64,000 nucleotides of DNA, taken from NCBI RefSeq assembly GCF_037975245.1, contig NC_092575.1:26624841-26688840 (forward strand). The letters are read 5' to 3'. The translations under genes were made by a program, and so were the position numbers. The notes under the pieces are model-generated. The model searched no databases, was not told the DNA's origin, and saw only the letters and a program-made list of their open reading frames with translations. Below are positions 52,401 to 62,547 of the stretch, in pieces. The DNA is from Apostichopus japonicus. Lineage: Eukaryota > Echinodermata > Holothuroidea > Aspidochirotida > Stichopodidae. Positions within the stretch are counted from its first letter, which is position 1. Each line of letters begins with the position of its first letter.

Positions 52401-55400
52401 GCAACTTCACTTAGGTGCTGGCCAGGGTGGACTATTAAAACTATGTTAAACTTCCACTTAAAAACTCACCTAGATGCAGTTCTCTAAAAAGAATTTCCTG
52501 GGTTTCTGGAGATAAGAGAATGTTTTTCACCTGAAGGAAAAATCACAAGCGAAAAATGTTAGCATGTTTAACATACAATAGTGCAGGCTATCTATCACAT
52601 CCCTGTGAATGATTAAGTTTATAGTAGGATCGTAATCTAGTAAAATAGGGTCTGAAACAGATAACACACAATAAATGATTTCCACCAGACAGGACATTAC
52701 TAAGCAAATAACTGATCAGAAAAGAGAATTAAGTTGCCGCTTAATATTATGTAATGAAGAGACATATGAGAACAATAACAGCTGGAAGACAGTCAGCAAA
52801 TATAACTCACCTTTGATTGGAGGATAAGGGCTGTCTGGTTCTTTTCATGCTGTGATACTTTTAACTTCACATCAACCATGTCAGTGTCTCCATTGTTGTT
52901 TCTGTTGAGTCTGAACTGATAAGAGACTCTACTGGCAGCACAGAGGTGATCGATGTCTACATGCTAATGAATAAAAGATATTGAAAATCAATTATACTGA
53001 GGATGAGAATGCTTGATATGGATTCAAAGAAACTTTGCCACATATAACATATAAGAATTAAGGAAAATGCTGTAAATGAACCAAGACATTTAGTCATCTA
53101 CACATCCTTAGATTTCATGGGCAGATGGTGAAGATTGTACTTAACATTGTTATAAAGAATTCCATGACATTAGGTTTGGATTGTTCCAATGGGTAGGAAC
53201 AGAAATATAGTTGCGCCATGGATATTCATGTGATTGTAGATGAATACCAACATATATCAAACCTTCTGCTTTCAATGAGTGTTCAGGTAATTACTAGGCA
53301 GGCGTGTAATTGTCTCAATCATTCCTGCTCACAAGACAGCCACTTAATGAACATCCCACTCCAGCAACTGAGAGTTTGCCACAGCATCTGAACGCTACCT
53401 CAAAATACAAAGGGATGTGGATTAAAGACATCCTCATTCATCATCACCAAAGTGCAGTCATGGTGAGTGGGCTTTTTGAGAAACCATGTGAAAGAATATA
53501 GGACCAAACTTCATTTACTAAGTCATGAACCGAAAATAACAACCCTCACAAGATTCTCCTCAACAACACTGCCCACCAGAAGTTTTGCATAGATTCTGAG
53601 CCCGGTTTTTTTTTAACCAGAAAGTAGTAGTTATATATAGGGCCAACATTGTAACCACTACAACATTTTGATCCACTTTAGGTAACCAATCCTTAACTAC
53701 AAGTCGTGTAATGTTAAAAGACAAACCTTAATAGCATTGGTGATAACAAACCTTTGTTGATTCTTCCTTCATCAGATGGTAACTATCACCGGGTGATGAC
53801 ATCATCAGATCAATGTAAGAAGCACAATTTCTGCCGTCATTCAATGTCCGGGTAACTTGAAATGTTGTATAGTTTCCTAGACTCAGTTTGGACTGGTGGC
53901 CCTCTAACACACACTAAAACATAAGAACATGAAGATGTTAATTCTCCCTAAAAAGCAAATATTTCATTATGCAATTTGTTGTGATTAACTCTTCTCCATC
54001 ACTACTATAGCAAGCAACAACAGCTTTTGTTCCCTTAATTTAATTAATATTGCTTTGTTCTATCAGATCCTCTAAAACCTTGTTGAAAATTTTAGTGTAA
54101 TGTTTGTATTTCAAATTTAACAGAGTTTTCTCTTTGATGTGCTATAATAAAACAATGACAATGTCACGCAACTGCACCTTAAACCATTCACTTTATACTT
54201 TGCCAGTGAAATACGATAAAATTCATTATGCAAATCATGAAAGAAAGCAAGATTCCCAGTATCTGACTTACAGATCAAAGTACAGAGCAGGATTGACCTT
54301 ACACTGTTTCAGATATCACCATGGTAACATGAGATTATCCTCACCTTATACTCTTCATCACTGTCCTTACAGAAACAAACAGTTATTAAGACATCATCTT
54401 TGGCATCAAGTATCCCATCGATAAATGGAACAATACGGAATATATGCTTCTGTTCTGTTTCTTGGCTGACTAAGTTAACAAAGACGTAGCTCAGGATGGT
54501 AATATCAAGACTGATCTTCTCCGGGTGTAGCTTCCAAGCAATAGATTTCTCTTCGGTCCATGTTATTTCACCTATAACAAATAATATTATTCAAATATGA
54601 TACTTGGTAATCATAATTAGAGTTCATATCATGAGCTCATTAAGTATGATGTATTTTACAGTACTGATTCCTAGCATATAGCGCCTGGTACATTCATCAA
54701 TCACATCAAAAGTGTTTATCGTTCACCATCTTTACCTTCTTGTAAATTGTCTTCATCTTTCAGACCAGTGAAGATATTAACATCATGTCGATCTGGCTCA
54801 GGGATAATAGCTGAGTGAGGAATAGTCAGCTGGACTGGCTTATTGAGGACGAGTCCTTCTGGCTCTAGTTTTATCAGGGGTGTCATTCTGCCTCTACGAG
54901 CACTTCCAGGGAGGTGTATGTCAGGATCATAGATCACTTTAATGGCAATAACATGATCAAAGGATAAAGTGTCTTCAGGAATTGTCAGATGTACCCCCAT
55001 GATGCTAATAGTTCCACCTTCACACTTTATCCTGTGTTCAATGTATGAATAATGTTGCCTCATTTCAAGTATTTGTGAATCCTTTCTTTGTTTTGTTAGT
55101 TCTTCTTTCTCTGTTCTCTCCATCAAACTCTCCTCACTATGGTCATGATATTCCTCTCTTTCATCAGAACCTTGTGATGGAGTAGATTCATCAACTAAAA
55201 ATAGAATATAAATGGAAACACAAACACTAGTAACTGAAGCCTCGACATGAAAAAAATATTAAAAAAATTGCCATACTGAGCCTGATTAATGTTAATTTCT
55301 ACATCAATACAAAAACCTTGACTTATGAAAGAGGTATTATTGAAGGAATCATGATACAAAATGTAATAGATATGTAACACAAGCTTTATGTTGATAGAGA

Positions 55401-58400
55401 ATTTGACCAGTGGCAGCAGACAACGGGAATATCAAATGATCTATCATCGTTCTCTGAGAGTGACCAGATGGCTCAAATGGATCCTTCAAATATTGGCTAA
55501 TCTTTGGGAACTAAATTTTTGATAATTATTGTATTTTCATTTTTTTTACTATAAAGAAACAAACCAAATGGGAGCATATAAATGGTCAAAAGATCCACTT
55601 ATAATTACTTTTACCATACAAACATCATGATAATTACTAGTGCAAAATAAAATATTGCCTGAAAGCAGAATATTAACCCCTGACTCACACACATTTCTAG
55701 AGATTTTTCTGTACTGCACTATTTTTGTTTTATGTATTCTGATTACATCATTGTATCCATTCTTACCAGGCCAGGCAAGCAGTTTTGGTGCTTGGTATTC
55801 TTCAAACTGAAAGGGGTCAACTTTAGACTGATATGGATCTAAAAGGTTTTCATTTGTTCGGTTTAGCTGAATATGAACCAAACCCTTTTGTAGGTTAGTG
55901 ACATCGTACATATTGATGATGTTTCGTGTCTTCATGAAGTTAATCAGAGTGATTCCTGGTGTCTCTATCAGAGAAACCCTGCGTAGCATATCAGTTTCTG
56001 CCGGTGGTAGACCAAACAGAGTTGCTAATTTCAGAGTGCTGTCTAGAGTAAGATCATCGGCAACATTGACCATTAATCTGCCGTAATCAGCTGAAATGCA
56101 AATAAAAGGATAAAATAGAGTTAAGGATCACACTCAGCACAAAAGACAATTGATAAACTGACTATAGATGAGATCACATTTTCCTAGTTATCAGTTGACT
56201 ATTATATTGATTTGTATTGCATTGATATATAACAACAAAATACTTTTCTTTAAAATCAGTTCAATAGCTGAATAAACTATAATTTATGTGGAATATGAAT
56301 AAATTTAATTGCTTTTTAATGTACTGTTGATGTAACTGCACATCTACACAACAAGCCTCAGTGTTACCATAGCAACATTACTGGCACCTCTTTAAAGCAT
56401 TGTAACTGCCTTTTGATGATATTTAACATAAAATGATTCCAGAATCATTAAATACTCTTCAGATTTTAAGATCCTGGTGTTATCTACCTCAATTGATGAC
56501 CGAAAAGTCGAAACATCATAAAGAGGAATTAGGTGAGGCTTTTATTTTCTATATTTCACAAAAAAAGACATTGGAGGTGTTGATATGCTTTATGTTATTT
56601 GCTTGTTGACCCCAGCAACGTATACATCAGGACATCATGCTATAAAAACATACCAACCATTCAGGGCCATGCTCCTCCTAACCAAGTATGTTTATTTAAC
56701 CCTCTGTCAGTTCAAAGTTGTAGGAGTTTTGTATCCAAACACCACACCTTTAACAGGTGTTTACTGCACGTTTGATAATAATTGCTCTAGTTTGGATGAT
56801 GAATTGATGACGACGTTGACATCCATTTTCTTTGTGTCAGAAAATGCTTGAAAGACAGTTAGACTTGCATTGCTAAGGAACAGTGAATCCTGTCATCTGC
56901 TGCTTATGTCAATGTACACTGTGCATGTATTACAGAGAGCATGTTACCATTCTACCTCCCCTTTCCCTTACCCTAGGTTCACTTTTACAATCTCTCAGCT
57001 ACTAGCACAGACAGGAAGTCCTCTTACATCACACTTCCCAGAAAGTTACTAAAAGTTTCTATTTACAAGCTAACAACATAATAATATACTTTTCGAACTT
57101 CTAAGTCCCCGTAGATCACTAACACTTTGACCTCTACAGTAAGTCTACACAACAGAAACACTACACCTGTCTGTGCAAAGAATTTCAGATCTCTACCAGT
57201 CAAATAACTTTCAATATGATGTCATTCCCAATGATGTCATAGTGAGGTCATTTCTTAGTAGCTTAACCCAGCTCTGTTTAAGGAGAAAGTTAAATATGTG
57301 GACAGAGTAACTTCCTGTCCCATCCTCTGTAATCCAATGTCAAGAGTATATAAGATGTAACTTTCACCAATTGTATTCAGTGTGATTCAACCTGTAGGAG
57401 CCGTGCTTAGCACGGTTCTCTCAAGCTTACATTCCCCTGACACAGTCACTGTGTTCAGTAGATATCTAGCCAGATGAAGATATAATATAACGTGTAATTC
57501 AACTTCTTCCATATAAATTACAAGCACCTAAACGCACACTAAATATGTACATGCGTGCCTATGTAGGAACATACGTTCACAGGCGCTTGCTATATCTGCC
57601 AATTGGGCTGTTAGCCTCATATGTTCTCGGTCTCCTTTCTGCAGCCCCAAAGAGAACCACTCCGGTAGCAGCCCTAACCCATTGGACCCAGGGTAACATT
57701 CTTGTTCATGTCCTTATTTCTGGTTCACATACTGCGTGACAATTTAGTGATGCAGCGGTACTTTAACACATGTGCAGTCCTGATATGGTGCATGCGTTTC
57801 ATCTGCATATCAATCTTTTTAAAGGAACTAGCACTTTGCAATTGAAAAATTGCAGTAAAATTAGCTAAAATTCTGGGTTTGTTATTAAAGTTTCTTCAGG
57901 ACTGTGGCAGCTATGCAATGACGACATTAGTTGAAGAAAGAATAAATTTGTACAAGGAATTTAATAGAAGTTATAGGTGTTACTATGGAGCAAATCACAT
58001 GACCCTCCGTGGTTCGTAGTATGCTATTTGTTGTTACACATCTCCTAAATTGGTGTATGATTGACTCGCAAATGACCTTAGTTAAATTAAAATCGCTATT
58101 AATTTTTTTTTCCAGATATACAACAGATACCTAAATGTGTTATTTTGTTTGTATTAGATAGAGATCACATGACTACCAGAGGATTATGTGCTTCTATGAA
58201 CACCATGTCCTTGCACACAATGTCATGCTGAAACCAAACAGACCACATTCCTATATATTAAGAAAGATTTTCAGAAATTAAATTCTGCTAGGCGTGCTAG
58301 CCCATGACTTGAATTAAAGTAGAAGTCTCTCTTGAAAACAAAGTTATCCAGCTATAGTGCTTTTTAGGTTTCACACTTTCCACCTTGCGGAGCACAAATT

Positions 58401-60205
58401 ACCTTCAACCTTCACAAAGAATTACTTGGCTCTTGTTCACATTATAGGAATGTCATATGCCTCTATGACATCTGATCAAGCTGCCTATCTTATGATGTAA
58501 TGTTACAAATTTCCAGAATGTAAAGTTCTTTTGCTGAATCAAATAACCTGTACCATCCACCAATACTAATAGGTTTTACTACTCATTATAGAGAAGCCAT
58601 AGCCGAATTTACCAGCTACTGCAGTTTCCTATCTGGATATATTGTATTTACATAGTGTTCACGTATTTACACCTGGTGACCTCAAATGAATTCTGACCTA
58701 CACCATATTGTTTACCAACTATAAAATACACAAGGCGATCATACCATGCATATATGACTTCCTATAATATTCTGGTTCTGGAGATATTGCACTTTTGATG
58801 TAATCACATTTTGCCCTCTGCTGACTCAAAATTACCTTTCAACACAAACAATATTTAGGATTTGCTGAACTAATTACAGGAAATCCAAAAGCCACATATT
58901 TTAAGATTTGAACAGGCTACCTACCGTGAGACTACATGTTCATAAGATTTTCACAATGATTCCCTCAGTTGGCCTCCAATGACCTTTGACATTCACAAAA
59001 AACACTACGGATCATTTGCTCACCAACAGCAAGCTACACACCAAGTTTGAACTATCTGCAGCTTCCACCTCTTGAGATATTATTGTGTAAAAATGTTTTC
59101 ATAATTTGACCTGTGATGACCCACATGACCTTTCACCACTACCAACTACAATTCCAAACCAGTTCTACCTAAGGGGGAACCTACATACAGTACCACATAT
59201 GAAATATACCCCAGTTATCCTTCTGGCATTTACAAATAAGTGACACATACACACACACATACACACGTCATCACAATCGCATAGATTTAAGCCAAAAATA
59301 TTTAATCTGTTTCCGTGATATTCCTTAATGTATTTACACCTCTGCAGAGCTCTTTTGACTATTAATATCTTAACATAATTGACATTAGATAATCCATCTA
59401 CACTACTTAAATTGACTCAAGTCACCACCCCACCACCCCCCATCCCTCTTCTCCCCCTCTCCATACATCTCCCCTGACAGATGTGAAGATCTCCAGGTAG
59501 GACTGTTTAAGGACAAACAGACTGATATAAGAAAACATTGAACTGCCTGGAAATTTACAACCAGCTGCAGTAATTATCTCTTTACTGTGATCCTACCTGC
59601 CAAAGTTGATTGCTGTGATATGTCTAGAGTTTCATGTTCTTCAAGGAGGGTTTCTTCCTCCATAACAGAAGCGGATGAAGCCTGAAAATAAACAACATAC
59701 AGTAGGAAAGATATCTTATTTGGTGTACTGACACATTACAGTAAGAACCTAAGTGATACTTTCTGCCACCTGTCAAATTACACCAATTGAGTCTTTAGGT
59801 GATAAAGACAACTGATTTTAGCATCTAGGTGAATGTACTCTTTATACACTTCACACTATTTGTAGTCAAATGTACCATGAATTTAGAACACTTTTGATTA
59901 GCTCAAGATTATGCTGTCACATTGTAAACCCTTCAACAGTGGAATATTTTATCATAAATTCAACACATTAATGGTCTTGTCACAATATTTAGCTAACTTT
60001 GTAAACACACTTCATTTGCTACTGGTGGTATACTAACTACAGATACACTATACTTAATCATACTTACCAATTCTTGCTGATTCAAGGCTTCCCTAGTCTG
60101 CTTCAGGACCTCTAGTAAAGCCATGGATTCTTTGGCATATTCCAGTTGTGACTTCACAAGTTCATCTTTTGTAGCTCTCAGACTTGATTTAGCCTCTTCC
60201 AGCTC
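46178..60205 (-). CDS. Multidomain death-fold/ZU5/UPA protein, two tandem ZU5-UPA modules (5' end missing)
   Basis: Assembled from 17 minus-strand exons: 60068-60205, 59597-59681, 55767-56090, 54736-55194, 54345-54571, 53752-53913, 52811-52963, 52470-52530, 52286-52378, 51500-51816, 50916-51093, 50261-50584, 49233-49462, 48393-48536, 47483-47635, 46970-47030, 46178-46479. All have GT/AG borders and compatible phases, giving 1136 residues to the TAA. Order: coiled coil (1-46), death fold (about 75-150), ZU5 (about 240-330), UPA (336-536), DED-like (568-660), UBA-like (about 690-730), ZU5 (about 750-838), UPA (841-1036), death fold (1037-1136). ZU5-UPA-death-fold order is known from UNC5, ankyrins and PIDD, which signal in cell death or adhesion through death-fold pairing. 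No transmembrane segment, LRR or ankyrin repeat is seen in the visible part. The first visible exon starts in phase 0 without a convincing start, so 5' exons lie elsewhere. A cytoplasmic scaffold is inferred. Confidence 0.85.
46970..49462 (-). CDS. Second UPA domain, four exons
   Basis: Exons 49233-49462 (230 nt), 48393-48536 (144), 47483-47635 (153) and 46970-47030 (61) encode a beta-rich stretch beginning VKWSLERKHLSCFMNS and including KRVCLLPIVNRV and QLTIHLWFYNDDT. Phases (1-0, 0-0, 0-0, 0-1) match the first UPA exon by exon. The UPA call rests on position after ZU5 and this pattern. An HLS triplet (49422-49430) sits roughly where PIDD carries its second HFS autocleavage site, but the central residue differs. 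Confidence 0.65.
49470..50060. repeat. Decayed copy of the TGACCTTTGACC repeat in an intron
   Basis: The segment CCAGAATGCAAAAATGCATT ... GGGTGTACATG matches 60626-60710, and later parts carry CTTCTTGAGATATTG and AAATGACCTTTGACCAGCAC. Its left end lies only about 15-20 bp upstream (in gene sense) of the 3' splice site of the second-UPA exon, so the insertion abuts a splice acceptor. Confidence 0.6.
50261..50584 (-). CDS. Second ZU5 domain exon
   Basis: Encodes 108 residues with GGEVFIEGVNLLVPAGAL, SLRLTPFVKFGPESLTL and KPVTLIIPHCAI, matching the ZU5 pattern GG-G-V-IP-GAL ... TP-V--GP-G--L--PV-L--PHCA seen in UNC5, ZO-1, ankyrin and PIDD. Entry and exit are both phase 1, so it is a symmetrical exon. 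Confidence 0.85.
50916..51093 (-). CDS. UBA-like helical exon
   Basis: Encodes 59 residues with FKILIEEGYKKLDVQRALKL and a final LGRRILLLAKEE helix. The spacing L--EG----V--AL----G-L-LG--ILL resembles a UBA three-helix bundle (usual L--MGF---V--AL----N-E-A---LL), but the loop residues differ. It could instead be a plain helical linker. Confidence 0.4.
51500..51816 (-). CDS. Central death effector-like domain exon
   Basis: Encodes KYKQLRGDIAKHLDEQQCEK, a KMLIKILDERELIMPDRMIG stretch and AIHFNKVARLVLEYI. Six predicted helices and the L-LI--L-ER-LI-PD-----Y--L--I pattern fit a death effector domain. A lysine/glutamate-rich tail follows. It lies between the two ZU5-UPA modules and takes the place of the death fold of module 1. 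Confidence 0.6.
52286..52378 (-). CDS. Possible 93-nt cassette exon with two donors
   Basis: With donor GTGAAA at 52285-52280 the exon is 93 nt, phase 1 on both sides, so the protein stays in frame with or without these 31 residues (IYQMLKCVLVEMKMKALVEN and more). A stronger donor, GTAACAG, at 52277 would make 101 nt and break the frame with the next exon as placed. Alternative splicing is therefore likely here. Confidence 0.5.
52470..54571 (-). CDS. First UPA domain, four exons
   Basis: Exons 54345-54571 (227 nt), 53752-53913 (162), 52811-52963 (153) and 52470-52530 (61) encode a beta-rich region starting EITWTEEKSIAWKLHPEKIS, with HIFRIVPFIDG and DDVLITVCFCKDSDEEYK. Exon phases equal those of the second UPA. 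It follows ZU5-1 directly, as expected for UPA. No HFS-like autocleavage triplet is seen at the corresponding place (KIS). Confidence 0.65.
54736..55194 (-). CDS. First ZU5 domain exon with charged leader
   Basis: Encodes 153 residues. The first 55 are acidic and helical with an EKEELTKQRKDSQILEM stretch. The ZU5 pattern follows: GGTISIMGVHLTIPEDTLS, GRMTPLIKLEPEGLVL and KPVQLTIPHSAIIPE. Length and pattern match ZU5-2. The exon is phase 1 on both sides. Confidence 0.85.
55767..56090 (-). CDS. N-terminal death-fold-like exon
   Basis: Encodes 108 residues: STLKLATLFGLPPAETDMLR, ETPGITLINFMKTRNIINMY and DVTNLQKGLVHIQLN, then a proline- and glutamine-bearing linker. It resembles the C-terminal domain of the same protein more than the central DED-like one. 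Exon phase is 1-1. Confidence 0.6.
56091..59596. other. 3.5-kb intron with repeat copy 2
   Basis: No coding exon with usable splice sites is recognised. From about 58300 to 59265 it carries a decayed array of the TGACCTTTGACC family (for example ATGACCTTTGACATTCAC near 58978 and TGACCTTTCACC near 59127), ending in a CA-rich microsatellite at 59240-59270. Sequences around 57960-58250 look like an older part of the same family. Confidence 0.55.
59597..60205 (-). CDS. First visible exons: coiled coil and acidic linker
   Basis: Exon 60068-60205 (138 nt, phase 0-0) encodes a 46-residue helix with heptad-like leucines (ELEEAKSSLRATKDELVKSQ ... LLEVLKQTREALN). Exon 59597-59681 (85 nt) encodes an S- and E-rich linker with EEETLLEEHETLD. 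The coiled coil could mediate oligomerisation. Upstream exons must exist, since no in-frame start codon with support precedes it. Confidence 0.7.
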
Positions 60206-62088
60206 CTGTCATGTAAACAACACAGTAAATGAGACAAGAAGGATGCACCTCCCAGTGGTTTCTTGCCACAAATAACCAGAAAGTCAAATGACTTAGTGAT
60301 TCCTTGCCAATATGAGAAGAAACTTTAGCTACAAGATTTTACAACGATCTGAATTGCTGAGCAGAAATGGCAAGTCTTGCAGATTAATTCATACCTATGC
60401 AAAGAGGTTTGAAGGTCTAACAAACTTCACTTCTGCATAATCAGACTCATTCTGACTGTAACAAGTAATTGACCCTTGACCTCAAGCAAACATGTAGACA
60501 TGTAAATAGCAAATGGCTATGTACATACCAGTTTGAAGTCGCAACTTCTGAAGTGATCCCATTTTCATATTTCTCAGACTTTTAAATCTGTTGACCTCAC
60601 ACTACCTTGACCTCCATGAAATACCAGAATGCAAAAATGTATAGTGGTTTCGATGATGTAACATGAGCTATTTTCTGAATCTGATGTAATGTATAGTGGG
60701 GGTGTACAACATACTAGATATTAGTAACACAACGAAAAGCAGTGTGATGTGACAAACAATAAATTCAAAATGACACACGATGTCCTTGACCTCAACAACA
60801 AGCTTCCTACAGGTACTAAATGTGATAGATACATCAACATACTAAATATGACATCAGTCCTTATTTAATATTAATATATTGTGTTAAACATGGTTTCACA
60901 ATCTGACCCCTGGTGAACTCAAACAACCATTGACCTCCGCCCACAACATTAGGGCTCCTGGTACTCAATGTGGTACAATTACATACCAAATATGAGATCT
61001 GTCCAAGCTTCCCTTGCAGTATTATGTTTAGGAAAAATGTATAAGTGTGGAGAGACAGGTGAGAGGGGAAGGTCAAAGTAAATGTTTGGCATTTGTTGAC
61101 CTCAAATAACCTTTGACCTCCACCAAAAGCAATAATAGGCTTCTTAAATTTAATATGGTATATACATCTACAAACCAAATATGAGATCTGTCCTTTCTTG
61201 CAATATCATGTTTACAAGGTTGTCACGATATGACTTGTTGTCCCAAATCACCTTTGACCTACACCAAATACATAAGGCTTCCTGTACTCAGAATTGGTCC
61301 GACCTTCCCTTCTTGAGATATCCTGTATACAAGGTTTTCAAAATTTGACCTCTGGTGACCCCAAAAGACCATTGACCTCCACCAAAAACAAAAGGCTTGT
61401 TTCACTCAATGGGGTACATCTAAACACTAAATATGAGGTCTGCTCATGCTTCCCTTCTTGAGCTATTGTGTTTAGGGTTTTCACAATTGAACCTGGTGAC
61501 CCCAAATGACCTTTGACCTTCAACATGAACAATAGGCTTCCAGTACCCAATGTGGTACGGCTACACATTAAAGTTAGGTCTGCTCAAGCTTCCTGTCTTG
61601 AAATATTGTGTTTACAATGTTTTCATAATTTGACCGCTGTTGACCCCAAATGACCTTTGACCTCCACCAAAAATGAAAGGCTGCCTGTAATTAATGTGGC
61701 ACTTCTACAAAGAAGGCTTCCAGTACCCAATGTGGTACGTCTACACATTAAAGTTAGGTGTGCCCAAGCATCCTTTATTGAGATATCATGTTTACAAGGT
61801 TTGGAAAATTTGACCCCTCATGACACTAAATGACCTTTGACCTCTACAAAACAAAATATGCTTCTTTTACTCAATGTGGTACCTTTACACACTAAATATG
61901 AGGTCTGCCCAAGTTTCCTTACTTGAGATATCGTGTTTACAAGGTTTCCACATTTTGAGCCCTTGTAACTTCAAATGACCTTTGACCTCCACAGAAAACA
62001 ATAAGCTTCATTAACTTGTTCCAAGTTTCCCTTCTTGAGATATCATGTTTACAAGCTGGGCGTCACAAATGCACACACATATACATAC
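60206..62088. repeat. Large TGACCTTTGACC repeat array, copy 3
   Basis: From about 60400 to 62085 there are roughly ten units of about 140-150 bp, better preserved than copies 1 and 2. Exact TGACCTTTGACCT occurs near 61508, 61651, 61831 and 61978. The array ends ACAAGCTGGGCGTCACAAAT and a CA-rich tract, the same terminus as copies 1 and 2. The first 200 bp after the exon are unremarkable intron. Confidence 0.8.
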
Positions 62089-62547
62089 TGTTGAGTTCCG
62101 AGGGGTCCTTAGCACGGCCAAGAATACTGCCAGAATATCTGTATGGAGAAGACGATTCTAGCCTGTGTATCAGTTAACCGCAGAGCAGCAACTAGAGTCC
62201 AGGCCAGGTTACAAACACACAACTAGGCATTTATTTGACCGTCTCACTCTAGTCCATATACCACGCAATATAACAGTACAACATGGGAAGTACAATCCCT
62301 TTAACTATTTAATTAACAACAATAACATTATGCTCCCAAACATGTGCAGACATGTCGTAGACATTTAACTTAATGATAATGTCGGTTTACTAAATCAATA
62401 ACTCTCTTAATTAGACAACAAAACACAGCAATTAACATTTAACCCCCTAAAATTACATCCTAATAGATTATGAATATTCATGACATGACTGGCTATGAAG
62501 CTAAGTGCAGTTTACTACGGATGAGTATAAAGGCCATTCACGTTACA
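62089..62547 (-). mobile_element. 3' LTR of a Ty3/gypsy-type retrotransposon
   Basis: A 459-bp segment begins TGTAACGTGAATGGCC and ends GGAACTCAACA on the minus strand, with TG...CA ends. It is preceded by a purine-rich AGCGGGGGGCAG that fits a polypurine tract at 62548-62560. The other LTR would lie beyond the window, so the call rests on end sequences, the tract and the adjacent pol. Confidence 0.65.

Noticed and set aside
60528-60600. Possible extra 5' exon of the ZU5-UPA gene ending at a GTATGT donor
   Set aside because: The frame needed to join the phase 0 acceptor at 60205 hits a TGA, and the region belongs to the dispersed repeat array.
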